Assembly: GCF_030272615.1 (NCBI RefSeq)
Contig: NC_081405.1
Span: 311,875,235-311,939,234, forward strand
Direction of reading: 5' to 3'
Length of the DNA: 64,000 nucleotides
Source: Cryptomeria japonica
Taxonomy: Eukaryota; Streptophyta; Pinopsida; Cupressales; Cupressaceae
A program made the position numbers and the translations under genes. Positions 47,305 to 58,750 of the stretch are shown piece after piece (within the stretch, counting starts at the first letter, position 1; each line of letters starts with the position of its first letter). The notes under the pieces are model-generated. The model was not told the DNA's origin and did not search any database. It saw only the letters and a program-made list of their open reading frames with translations.

Positions 47305-49505
47305 TCTTGTCCCTTTGCATTTAACCTTTTTGTTGCAGATTTTGCATTTTTGAAGTTGCACATCAGACATTTTTCGACGACATTTTAGGTTTTTCCGCGT
47401 TTGTGAACTTTCGGATCGCGTCTTTGAGTTTCAGGAGCGTCTGCGGAGGTGGGAATCGCGTCTGTGTTTTCAACAAATTTTGTTTTGCAGGTCTCAGATA
47501 GGGGCGTCTGTGTTACATAACCGCGTCTGCATTACTTCTGATCGCGTCTGTGTCTGATAAAGGCGTCTGTGTGTTTTAGCCGCGTCTTTGCATCACAAAA
47601 CCGCGTCTGTGTCATACAAACGCATGTGTCTGGTATAGCAGCGTCTGTGTTTTACTGTTTTGAAAATTTCAAATTTTTCTTTGATTCGGTTTTCGGATTT
47701 CGCACTTAGGGTTTCAGATTTGGTTTATTTTTGGACTAACCCTTGCAGATCTAGCTAACTAAGTTTGTGCAGCTTGTCTTGGAGGCAAAAAATGTTTTTG
47801 TTGAAGGCCCCTCTTTCACAAAGTCTTTTGGGTTTCTAAAATTTACCTAACTTGTGTGCTTGCAGGAAGGGGTGATCATTTGAAACAACCCAAACTACTA
47901 ACAAATTTTGTTGCAGGTCCTTGGCTAGGGTTTTGAAATTTTGTTGTGTGCCTTGTTTTCATAGATTAGCAAACACTTCCATTGGTGCACTAAAATTGAA
48001 TCATTGTCTTTTGTGTCTTGAGCAATAGGCTCTTTTTGTTTAATCTTTAGAGGGCCTGTCTTCTCGTGTGGTCATTAGGACTAGTAGTGAGAAGAGAACG
48101 ACCCAAGTGGTAGCAAAAGAAAAGCCATCTTCTTCCAAACCACTATAAATAAATGTATTCATGGTGAAAACTATGAATAACGTGTGCTGATTAGTTCATA
48201 CCGACACTATGTCTCCCCATAAACCCGTTTGATCAAATTTATTTGATCATTTGTAGGGCGTAACCCCTACCGGCTGGGAGCCTTCTGTATTTACAGAGCT
48301 GAAAGTGCCGCATGTATGGCCACACGAGTGGATGCCCTTACTAGCACCTTTTTGTTTTAGAAGCCCAAATCCTTCTAGTTGTTGGGGCAGGAGGTCGGAC
48401 CTCTGGTAGCGGCCCACACACATACGGTTCTTAGTAGAGATACAAAGTTCACCATGGGGAGTTTTCATGGGGACTGATGCTTGGCTGACCTGAGAAGTGA
48501 GTGCCGAGGGTGGAGCTAGTGAGGTCAAGCATCTAAGTATCCACTCTGAATAGCGTAGCCTCGACGGTAAAACCCTATGTGGGATCAACAACTATTGTCT
48601 TGGCCAGCCATAAGAATTGTGCTTGTCTTATGTTAAACATTCAAACATTCAAGACCAAACAACAAAACATTGTGTCTTTTGTGTCTTCAAGTGTATGCAA
48701 AACATTTTACATCAAACAACACACTTTTGGAGTCTAAACACTTGCAAACATTGAGTCCTCATCAACATTGTGTCCTCTTGTCACGAAAAACAGTCAAACA
48801 GTCGGATTTGGTCACAACAAAACAACTTCATAGATTGGAAAAATTGCACGAAGTTTACAGAAACATGTCTGTGTCTGTTTTAACCGCGTCTGGGTCATCT
48901 AAGCGCGTCTGTGAAGGGAAGAATAGCGTCTGTGTTTTTAGAAGCGTCTGTGTCTAACAGAGAAGCGTTTGTGTCTGGGAATCGCGTCTGTGAAGTATAC
49001 AGAGGCGTCTGTGTCTAGAATTGAAAATTTTTACAGTCCAGCAAACAAGAGAAATCAGTTTCGGAATACTTGAGCTTCTTAGGTTGTTTCTATAGGTTTC
49101 ATCTAGCATTCAACCTGTCCTTGGGTCTCATACAGTCCATCATTGCTTTACATCTCATTTTACATTCATACTTGTCTAAACTTGGGTCAAAAAGGTCACT
49201 TGCTTGTCCTCATCATACTTTTTACATACTACATACAACTACACTTTGCTAAGTGGTCCCTCATCAAGGTTTCTTACCTTTGGGTCTCATTTGGTCTTAC
49301 TTAGAGTCAAGGTCAGCTTACCTCATCAAGAGAAACAATCATCTCTTTGGAAGTCACACCTACTCTACTACTTACATACTTGGTCTTACACTTTGGGCAT
49401 TGCAAGTACACCTCAAGATTCATTTACATTCCATACAACTCTTGGTCTTCCATACTCTTTTCATTTTTCATCTAGTCTCTCACATCTTGGTCAAACACCT
49501 AGTTC
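47305..49505 (+). promoter_or_regulatory. Long untranslated leader of gag-pol with GCGTCTGTG arrays
   Basis: 2.2 kb without a credible ORF. Two arrays of a GCGTCTGTG-type motif: about twelve copies at 47394-47650 and seven at 48888-49013, often in the form CGCGTCTGTGTC. Between them is a GC-richer segment (48061-48600) with a perfect hairpin GATCAAAT-TT-ATTTGATC at 48231-48248. The leader ends just before the gag ATG at 49506. Confidence 0.8.
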
Positions 49506-52500
49506 ATGGTTGAAACCCGCCTTCAAAAATCTAGGAGAATAGCTAAAGAAGCTCAAGAATCCGCAAACATGAGTTCTTATGAGTATGACAATGATTTATT
49601 TTTCAATCCTGAGCACACTACATTGCCCGACATGGATGTTTATACAAACAATCCAAATGTGGGAAACATAGACACTACAAACAACAATGCTACACACAAT
49701 GACAATGTGGACAACTTTTCAATACAATCAATAGATGTAGAAGAATCCATAATGAATCCTCATTTCAATAGATTGGTTGAAGAGATAATGAGAAGGGATA
49801 GACAGTACTTTCTACACATGATGGCACAAAGTGGAGCTAAAATACCTCATGACTTTGACATGTCTCAACTTATGGAAAACCGACCCTCGCAACAAACTCA
49901 CTCCAACATGGATCAAAGGAGACCCAATAGTGGAGGAAATAGAGGACCACATATGGTACCTGAGTCACCATCATCTTTGCTTCAAAAACCAGAAATCCCA
50001 CATACACGAGCTCAAACATATGATACTTACCTTCGAAGACCATTATGGAAGCCTTATGCAGATAGATATGCTCAATCACATGCTCAAGCTATGGATCAAT
50101 CAAAACAAGTGGATACTCAAAGGCATGCTCCAAATTTGGACATAAGGAAACCTCATGTCAAATTTGGGGGCAACACAATAGAAAATGAAATGCCTATAGA
50201 ATATGGTATACATGCACAAAACAGATATGGGGTTCCTCAACATGAAGCTATGCTAAGTGCTCCCTATATGCCGCATCAATATAGACCTCCTCCATATGAA
50301 CATGTCTACGATCAGTATCATCCATACATGCAACAAGCTCCTCCTCAAATTGGTGTCTCAAACATGGGGTATGCTACAAGAAATCGATCTCCTCCCAAGA
50401 GCAATTTGGAGCAACAAATTAGAGATCTACAAAAGAAAATGGAGGACATGAGTACGCCAATACCAACATACACTATGAGAGACATATGTCCTTATCCCTT
50501 TGATAAGAGCATTCCAATGCCTCCATTTCCTGCACACTTTGTGACGCCAAAATTTGACAAGTATAGAGGAAAAGGAGACCCCAAGGCACACATAAGACAA
50601 TTTTTCACAGCCTGCATTGAGGTAGCGGCAGAAGAAACATATTTGATGAGGTTGTTCCTACAAAGCTTAGGCGATCAAGCTATGGAATGGTTCTCTCAAT
50701 TACCTCCTGGTATTAAGTCATGGGGTGACTTAGCAGAGGCATTTATCCAACATTTCTCCTATAATATAGAAACAGATATCTCAGTCATTGCTTTGTGCAA
50801 TACTAAACAAAAGGAAGGAGAATATTTTGCGTCATTTTTACAAAGATGGAGAAATCTAGCTAGCAGATGCTCTTGTGAAATCCCACAGAAACAAATGGTA
50901 GAAATGTTCACTCAAAACGTTAACAAGGACATTGGCTATGATCTAAGGAAAGCTTGTTTGTCCACCTTCAAGGATGTTATTGAAAAGGGCTTAGCAACAG
51001 AAAAGGTTTTAATTGAACAAGGAGTCGTTAAGATATTCAAGGAAAACAAAGATGATTTTAAAGGAAAAGACAAGCCAAGATTTTGGAATAAGAACAAGAA
51101 CACAGTTAATGATGGTGTTGTTGATGCCAATACAGTGAGACCCAAATTCATCTTTTCTGGATCGAGTTCTACAAACAATCAAGTGAATACTCAAACAAAT
51201 TCTAGACCACGAAGGAAGTATACCCCATTGGGAGAACCACTTGAATCAGTCTTCAAAAAGCTGGTGGCAAACAAAGTGATCACAGTTCCAGATTTTCCTC
51301 CATATGAACCAAAGGTCAAACCAAATTGGTGGAACGATGATGAGTATTGTGAATTTCATAAGAGCAAGGGTCATAAGACAGGAAATTGTCATCGACTGAA
51401 GAACATTGTGCAAGATCTCATTGATAGAGGTGATATTGAGATTGAGGAACACTCATCTAATCAAGAACATGAGATGTTTAAGGAACCATTCCCAAAGCAT
51501 GACAAAGGAAAAGCCAAAGTCACAGATGATCAGGCCAACTATACTAGAGCACCCTATAACTATGATTCAACTATCAATCACATCTCAATGGACAATCATA
51601 TCTCTACTATTACCATCAAGAACAAAAACCCTGAGAATCCTCCTCAGAGACCCAAGATTGTTCTAAGAGGTGTTGGATCTTCTTCCGAACCTACCTCTGA
51701 ATGTAATATTACAACTCGTCGAGGTAAAATTATGTTGCCAGGTGCCTCCACTAAAAATACCGCTTCTTCATCAACCAAACCTGAGTATGACCTTGTAGAA
51801 CAGTTAGGGAAGACACCCGCACTCATCTCCATCCTTGAGCTCTTACGTATATCCCCCACTCATAAAGCTATTCTTGACAAAATCTTGAGAGATACTGCCG
51901 TTCCTACTGATCTGAACGTGGACCAGTTTCAAGCCATGGTGGGATACCTTTCCATTCCACACTCCCTTACATTCACAGAAGCTAATGATGCCTCCGTAAG
52001 TCAGCCTCATAATGCAACTTTACATGTTGAAGCCTTCATACACAAACATCGAATAAAGCGATTCTTGATAGATGGAGGAGTAGGTCTAAACATTTGCACA
52101 TTGAGCACCATTAAACAATTGGGATATTCTGATAAAGCTGTGAATTCTACAAATCAAATTACCATCAAGGCATATGACGATGAAGAGCGTTCATCCAAGG
52201 GCATAGTCACCTTACCTCTAAGAATTGGGCCAGTTACAAAGGATGTGGTTTGTCAAGTCCTAGATCTGGATCTCACATATAATATATTGCTAGGACGTCC
52301 TTGGATTCATGAAATGAGGGCAGTCCCATCGACATATCATCAATGCATTAAGTTTTCTCATAATGGAGTCGAGGTAATAGTCAACGGTGATCCTAATCCA
52401 TTCATATATTGCAATAACCTGAGATCACATACTGAAACTATCATTCCCAGTAATCGTGAGGCTGCTCCTTCTTCGGCATACATTGACCCTGAGTCATTAA

Positions 52501-52874
52501 AACCTTCGACATCAAAACAAGGTGAACTTAAAGGCAAATTTCAAGACAAAGGTAGGGGAGAATACACTTTAAATCAGACAATGTATTTACGACAAGTCAT
52601 GAGCTCTCCAAAAGAATATGGAAGGCCACATCCTAACAAGCAAATATCCATCATGATACTCAAATGGGATCCTACTACCTTTCAAAGATGGGTCGAGCTA
52701 GAAGAGGAAGATTTATACAAAATGCTTTACAGAGACATTGAAGAGGACACACAAGATCAGATCAATATAACCTGTGAGAAATATGGCAAAGGCTTCAAGA
52801 TTCTACAAAAATTTGGGTATGATGGAAAAAGCCCTCTTGGGTTACGCAAAGAAGGTGTCATGGAGCCCTTATAG
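49506..52874 (+). CDS. Tat-type gag-protease, with G-patch
   Basis: 1122 codons. N-terminal region rich in N, Q and H; retrotransposon gag domain about residues 345-450 (FDKYRGKGDPKAHIRQFF, MEWFSQLPP); zinc finger of the CCHH-like Tat/Athila type at about 613 (CEFHKSKGHKTGNC); aspartic protease around 852 with FLIDGG where many families have D-S/T-G, then LLGRPW near 928; and a G-patch near 1090-1120 (GFKILQKFGYDGKSPLG), a feature of some Tat elements. The ORF ends at a TAG, and the same frame goes on into pol. The start at 49506 is the first ATG of the frame and directly follows the leader. Confidence 0.92.
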   Translation: MVETRLQKSRRIAKEAQESANMSSYEYDNDLFFNPEHTTLPDMDVYTNNPNVGNIDTTNNNATHNDNVDNFSIQSIDVEESIMNPHFNRLVEEIMRRDRQYFLHMMAQSGAKIPHDFDMSQLMENRPSQQTHSNMDQRRPNSGGNRGPHMVPESPSSLLQKPEIPHTRAQTYDTYLRRPLWKPYADRYAQSHAQAMDQSKQVDTQRHAPNLDIRKPHVKFGGNTIENEMPIEYGIHAQNRYGVPQHEAMLSAPYMPHQYRPPPYEHVYDQYHPYMQQAPPQIGVSNMGYATRNRSPPKSNLEQQIRDLQKKMEDMSTPIPTYTMRDICPYPFDKSIPMPPFPAHFVTPKFDKYRGKGDPKAHIRQFFTACIEVAAEETYLMRLFLQSLGDQAMEWFSQLPPGIKSWGDLAEAFIQHFSYNIETDISVIALCNTKQKEGEYFASFLQRWRNLASRCSCEIPQKQMVEMFTQNVNKDIGYDLRKACLSTFKDVIEKGLATEKVLIEQGVVKIFKENKDDFKGKDKPRFWNKNKNTVNDGVVDANTVRPKFIFSGSSSTNNQVNTQTNSRPRRKYTPLGEPLESVFKKLVANKVITVPDFPPYEPKVKPNWWNDDEYCEFHKSKGHKTGNCHRLKNIVQDLIDRGDIEIEEHSSNQEHEMFKEPFPKHDKGKAKVTDDQANYTRAPYNYDSTINHISMDNHISTITIKNKNPENPPQRPKIVLRGVGSSSEPTSECNITTRRGKIMLPGASTKNTASSSTKPEYDLVEQLGKTPALISILELLRISPTHKAILDKILRDTAVPTDLNVDQFQAMVGYLSIPHSLTFTEANDASVSQPHNATLHVEAFIHKHRIKRFLIDGGVGLNICTLSTIKQLGYSDKAVNSTNQITIKAYDDEERSSKGIVTLPLRIGPVTKDVVCQVLDLDLTYNILLGRPWIHEMRAVPSTYHQCIKFSHNGVEVIVNGDPNPFIYCNNLRSHTETIIPSNREAAPSSAYIDPESLKPSTSKQGELKGKFQDKGRGEYTLNQTMYLRQVMSSPKEYGRPHPNKQISIMILKWDPTTFQRWVELEEEDLYKMLYRDIEEDTQDQINITCEKYGKGFKILQKFGYDGKSPLGLRKEGVMEPL

Positions 52875-55800
52875 CCTGAATTAACTGTAAAAAGGGAACG
52901 CTCAAAGGGACTTGGTTTTCTGACTTCCAAGATCCATACTAAAAGGACAGAAGGGGCATCACAAATCAAAATTGCCAAAATTCAACAAGAGGATTACTAT
53001 TCCACAGATTCCAACGAATGGGAATGGGGTTCAGACAAATCCTCCAGTGACTATGAGCTCACCGAAACATTTAGAGAGCCAAATGAACCCACAGAAGAAG
53101 AGGAATTTTATAAAAGGTTTAGAGTTGGTCAAGAAACAACCCATAAGGATTCCACACAATCTTCGTTTCAAGGTCTTAGGTCGAAATCACATAGGATGAG
53201 GACACCTGTCCCGGAAGGCGCTACTAGTGATGACAATTTGGATTCGCTTGCGATCGAAACTGATGAGGAGAGTCCCATCGATGACCTCGACGATTGCCTC
53301 GACATACTCGAATATAACCACATCTTCACTCTTAGCCTTGCAAATTTCGAAAACATTAAAGGCCTTCCCCTTGTTCACCCCCAACTCATTGACTGGGATT
53401 ATGAAGGACCAACACAATTTGATACATTTCAAAATGATGAAGCTATTATCGACTATCTTGGCATATGAGATGATCTTCCCTTTGGAGACCACAAAGCAGG
53501 ATACACCATAGAACTCAACAAAATGGCATATTTCGGTGAAGGTATCGGACCTTCCAGTCGCAAAAATGTGAAAATAAGAACAAATCAAGGGTCTTATGGA
53601 AAAAACCACGCTGTGGCGCTATCTGACTCTAAAAAAGTAAAAAGAAAGGACGTATCTAAGGGCGAAAACCTCTCTGAGGCACCCGAAGATGGAAGGCTCG
53701 ACATTCTCCCAACATCATATGAGGAAAAGTCATCCATGTTGGTAGAGGAGACTATCAAAATGAATATTGGTACAGAAGAGGTTCCACACAATATATTCCT
53801 GGCTCAATCATTGACAGAGTCCGAAAGGTCAAAATCCATAAGCTTCTTCAAAGAACGACAAATCAAATTTGCATGGTCATACGCTGATATGCCTGGACTA
53901 GATCCGGATTTGGTAATGCATCATTTGACAGTCAAACTGAGGGCAAAGCCAGTGAAACAGAAATTAAGGAAAATGCATCCACAAGTGGCATTACTAGTCA
54001 AAGCAGAGCTGGAGAAATTATTGGATGTCGGATTCATATGCCCAATTGATTATCCCGAATGGATCTCTAATTTAGTACCTCTCAGTAAACCAGATCACAG
54101 CATCAGAATATGTACAGATTTTAGAGACATCAACAAAGCTTGTCCGAAAGATGACTTCCCATTACCAAATATTGACTTGATCGTTGATCTCACAGCAGGT
54201 CACGAAATGTTATCTTTAATGGATGGGTTTTCTGGTTATAATTAAATCAGAATTGCACCTGAAGATCAACACAAAACATCATTCACTTGTCTGTGGGGAA
54301 CTTTCTGTTGGAATGTCATGCCCTTTGGGCTGAAAAATGCAGGTGCTACATATCAAAGAGCAATGACCACTATTTTTCATGATCTCATGCACATAACCGT
54401 GGAAGATTATGTTGATGATCTCTTGGGTAAATCAATAGACAGAGATACACATTTGGACATACTTTCAGTCGTCTTTGATCGGTTGGAAAAATACAAGGTA
54501 AGATTAAACCCCAAGAAATGTGTCTTTGGAGTAACCTCCGAGAAGCTCCTAGGATTCATTGTGTCTAAAAGAGGAGTCAAAGCTGATCCAGCAAAAGTTA
54601 AGGCTATCTTGGACATGCCGCCACCCAGAAATATCAGTCAACTTCGATCCTTACAAGGGAGACTCCAGTCTATACGAAGATTCATAGCACAACTCGCAGA
54701 TAAGTGTAATCCTTTCCAGCACCTGCTACATAAAAACATCAAGTTCAAATGGGATGATAACTATCAGCAAGCTTTTCAGACGCTCAAAGATTATCTTTTG
54801 AATCCACTAGTTTTGATGCCACCAATTCCAGATCAGCCTTTGCTACTATACATATCAGCTACTCCAACAGCACTGGGGGCACTCCTAGCACAACAAATAG
54901 TTGACGGCAAGGAAAAAACAGTATACTATATCAGTCACACATTGGTGGGATATGAGCTAAACTACACACCAATCGAGCGTGCCTGTCTCGCTGTGGTTTT
55001 TGCTTCACAGAAATTATGACATTATATGCTCACTCATAAGACTAAGTTGATTGCAAGAATTGATCCATTAAAATATCTTCTCAACAAAGCCACACTTACT
55101 GGGCGACTGGCCAAGTGGGTAATGATCCTGAGTGAATTCGACATCGAGTATGTGGATAGAAAAGAAATAAAAGGACAAGCAATCGCAGATCAATTAGCAG
55201 ATGCTCCCATGATAGATGATGTTCCTCTAAATTTAGAATTTCTAGATGAATCCATTCTAACGATATCACATACAAAGCCATGGCAACTGTACTTTGACAG
55301 CTCATACACACAGCATGGGGCAGGAGCTGGTATTCTCTTTATAACTCCTCAAGGCGATTCTATACCAAAATCATACCGCTTATCATTTCCTTGCACTAAC
55401 AATATAGCGGAATATGAGGCATTAACAACTGGATTACGAATTGCAGTTCAGTGGAAGATCCAGGAACTTCGTGTTTTTGGGGATTCTCAACTTGTCATCC
55501 GTCAAGCAACTGATGATTACCAAACAAAAGATGAAAAATTAATGCCTTACAAGCAACTGGTAGATGATTTGAAACAACACTTCACAAAGATAGATTTTGA
55601 GCAGATACCAAGAGAACTGAATCGCGCTGCAGATGCCATGGCTACAATTGCCTGACTGATTGACCTGCCTCAAAATGAAACCTGCTATGAGTTCTTGGTA
55701 GACAACCTGTTGATTCCTTCATATGAGATCACTCCTACTGAAATGATATGCGTTTTTGGTCCCGAATCCCAGTTATATGGTTCCATATTCACATATCTTC

Positions 55801-57029
55801 GTGACAATATCTTACCTCCTGATCTATCGAATAACCAATGCCGCACTTTCATTCGCCAATCCTCTCGATATGTCATTCTAGCTGATATCCTATACCGACG
55901 AGGTCTAGATGGCACTCTTCTTAGATGTTTAGAAAGCGACGAAGCTCAGATTGCGTTACGTGAAGTGCACGAAGGGATATGTGGTCCGCATACTAGTGGT
56001 CCTACCTTGGCCAAGAAACTCATCAGGACTGGATATTACTGGCCCAATATGGAAAAAGACTCATATCAGTTTGTCAAGAAATGTAAGCAATGTCAAATTC
56101 ATGGAGACCTCATACATGCACCAGCACAAGAACTACAACCACTAGCGTCTCCTTGGCCCTTTTGTCAGTGAAGACTCGATCTCATAGGCAAGATTCACCC
56201 TCTTTCTTCCAATGGACATAAATTCATTATCACAGCCACAGAGTATTTCACAAAGTGGATTGAAGCTGTGCTTCTCACACAAGTCACTGGGAAACAAATT
56301 TCTACTTTCATCCTTAACTACATCATTTGCCGATATGGTATTCCCAATTCCATTATTACTGATAACGGGCATCCCTTCAAAAATCAGGATGTTCGTGAAC
56401 TCTGTGACCGCTTCCATATTTCCCATCATTTCTCCACACCATATTATCCCTAGGGTAATGGCCAAGCTGAGGCATCTAATAAAACAATTCTTAAAATCCT
56501 CAAAAAGACAATCGACGACGCTGGCCGTAACTGGCATATCCAACTCAATCCTGCACTTTGGGCCTACCGCACAAGTGTCCGCACACCTACAGGAGCTACA
56601 CCCTACTCACTTGTCTACGGTGCTGAAGCCATCTTACCTATTGAGGTCGAGTTACCTTCTTTATGGGTCTCTTTGCAAAACATCATCAACGATGAAGATT
56701 ACAAGGTCTCTCGCTTACAAGAACTAGAACTGCTGGATGAATGGAGACAAACTGCTTTTAATCATCTCAAGGCTTACCAACAACAAATGAGTCGCAGCTA
56801 CAATCACAAAGTCAAGCCTCGCACATTTGAAGTAGGTGACTTAGTTCTCAGAGAAAATCCCAAGAATCAGCAAGACAAAGAGAAGAAGGGCAAGTTTGAA
56901 CCAAACTGGCTTGGTCCTTACATTGTTACAACAGCCTATGGATCTGGGGCATATCAGCTCTCAACTACAGAAGGTGAACCTTTGGAGGATCCTATCAACA
57001 GCATGCACCTTCACCAGTTCTATACATAG
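52875..57029 (+). pseudogene. Tat-type pol: reverse transcriptase, two RNases H, integrase
   Basis: Same frame as gag, 1385 codons, interrupted by stops at 53466 (TGA), 54243 (TAA), 55017 (TGA), 55653 (TGA), 56169 (TGA) and 56451 (TAG), besides the TAG at 52872. No frameshift. Reverse transcriptase has DFRDINKACPKDDFPLP and the catalytic YVDD at 54408-54419. The first RNase H follows (LLLYISATPTALGALLAQ). Then comes a second, archaeal-type RNase H (YFDSSYTQHGAGAGI, NIAEYEAL, GDSQLVI). Integrase has the zinc region (HEGICGPH, CKQC), then catalytic D (RLDLIGK), D (ITDNGHPF) and E (GNGQAEASN). The C-terminus ends MHLHQFYT. The stop at 54243 lies within reverse transcriptase, so no active enzyme can be made. 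Confidence 0.93.
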
Positions 57030-58750
57030 CTCTTCGGAATATCCTAATTTCAAAATACAAAAAAAATTAAAAAAATTCAAAAATACAAAAAAAAAAAAAA
57101 AAAAAAAATCGTTACTTGGTGAAAACCTGGCAAACAGGCGCCTTGTGACACAAAAAAAATTGAAAAATTGAAAAAAGTAAAGAGAAATACATTCGTCCAA
57201 CGGTGAAAACCACTTCGGTGGCACCCTGGGCAAGTACCATGGTGAAAACTGGGTCACCAGCGCCATGTGTAGAGACATTGCTCCTCCCTCCTTCAGGATT
57301 CACTTTCATCCTTTCACATTGCACACACTCACAACCTATTCACTCACAATACACTTACCCATTCCCATCATGGCTTGTTATTGATCTGCTTAAGATTGGT
57401 TAGCCATTCATAATAAACCCCCCCCCCTTTTTTCATTCCCTTTCCATCCACAATAAATCTGATCCTATCTGTGGCTAAGGCAATTCCTACGTCTAGTAAT
57501 GGGTGTGGAACTGAGAACATCACATGTTTCGAGGAGTACAGTTTCTTTCAGCTTCCTTCAGTCTATCCGCGCACAATCCACAATAAAGCAACATTTGCAT
57601 TACAGATCCGCAATAAAGTTTCATTTTCTCTGCAATAAAGTATCAGTTTCATGGATTCAGTCAGTTTCAGATGAGACACAGCAGCAACAATGGGCTTCAA
57701 CAAATCAAATCTTTCAACAGACTCAGACAACATATGGTTCAGTGCTATCTATCCATTTTATGAAAGTGAACATTGTGACCACAATCAAATTTGACTTATA
57801 CAAGTGACAAGAGACACTAAACTTGAGGACTACAGTGGATGTTGGTGTCGAGTCTTGGTTTTCTTTTGATTTTATCTTTTGGTGACATGTCTTTTAGCTT
57901 TTCTAGGATGTCTTTGACTAGAGATCCTATCTCCAGGATGTCTTTGACTAGAAAGGCGAGGATGGGGTATCGTCACCTATTTGCATTTGCTGTCTGTGGA
58001 TTGTCTCTTAGTAATGCTATGACTTGTCCAAGGATATGAGGAAACTGTGAGTTTAGTATGAACTAGGGCATTCCTTGTTTGTGACTATCTTATCTCCATG
58101 CAAATAGGTACAATGACTTTCTGGGTCGAACATATGCCTCGATTGTCATAACCTACTTGCCATAATAAAGCTCAATGATGATAACGCACAAGAAGCTCTT
58201 TCACATTCATATCTTCTGTCTTCCATCCCCCTTTTCTTGATTGACTTCCATCGTCCTTCTCGAGTCCGCGTAGCCTGCTATCACATGACTGAGTATAATG
58301 ACACACCACAAACATTTGCATTTCATGTAGTTTGCACCTGCATTACCACATATAAGCATTTCACACATACATATAGATATCACAAATGCATCACATCCTG
58401 CACACAACACCTGTTAGCACAATTTACATTTGCATTATCATATTCATCTGCATTACATACATTCACATTTGCATCACGCATCACATATAAAACATAAAAG
58501 AACAAAAATATTGCATTACATCATATTTGGATCCATATTATTTGCATCCATATCATAAAACATACATTACAAGAACATCTCATCACATAGGTACACATGC
58601 ATATAGCTGCCGCAAAAATGAATCATCTCTCATATATAATCAAATGTGTCATGATACAATGATGTCAAAAATCATATAGCTACAAAATCACCCGCAGGTG
58701 TCTACAATACAAAAAAGGTACAAATACTGATACAAGGGGGCCCTCTATGG
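57030..58750 (+). other. Spacer between pol and the antisense gene
   Basis: Begins with A-rich sequence including a run of about 25 A at 57085-57109. Then come three diverged repeats with GGTGAAAACC or GGTGAAAACT and a GGC(G/A)CC word (about 57117, 57200 and 57240). CAATAAA words cluster at 57405-57640, and GGATGTCTTTGACTAGA occurs twice (about 57907 and 57933). CATTTGCAT-like words dominate 58310-58480. No coding sequence is supported. Confidence 0.6.

Noticed and set aside
53245-53290. CTGATGAG as a hammerhead ribozyme core
   Set aside because: It lies inside the gag-pol reading frame and lacks the second conserved core half in the right place.
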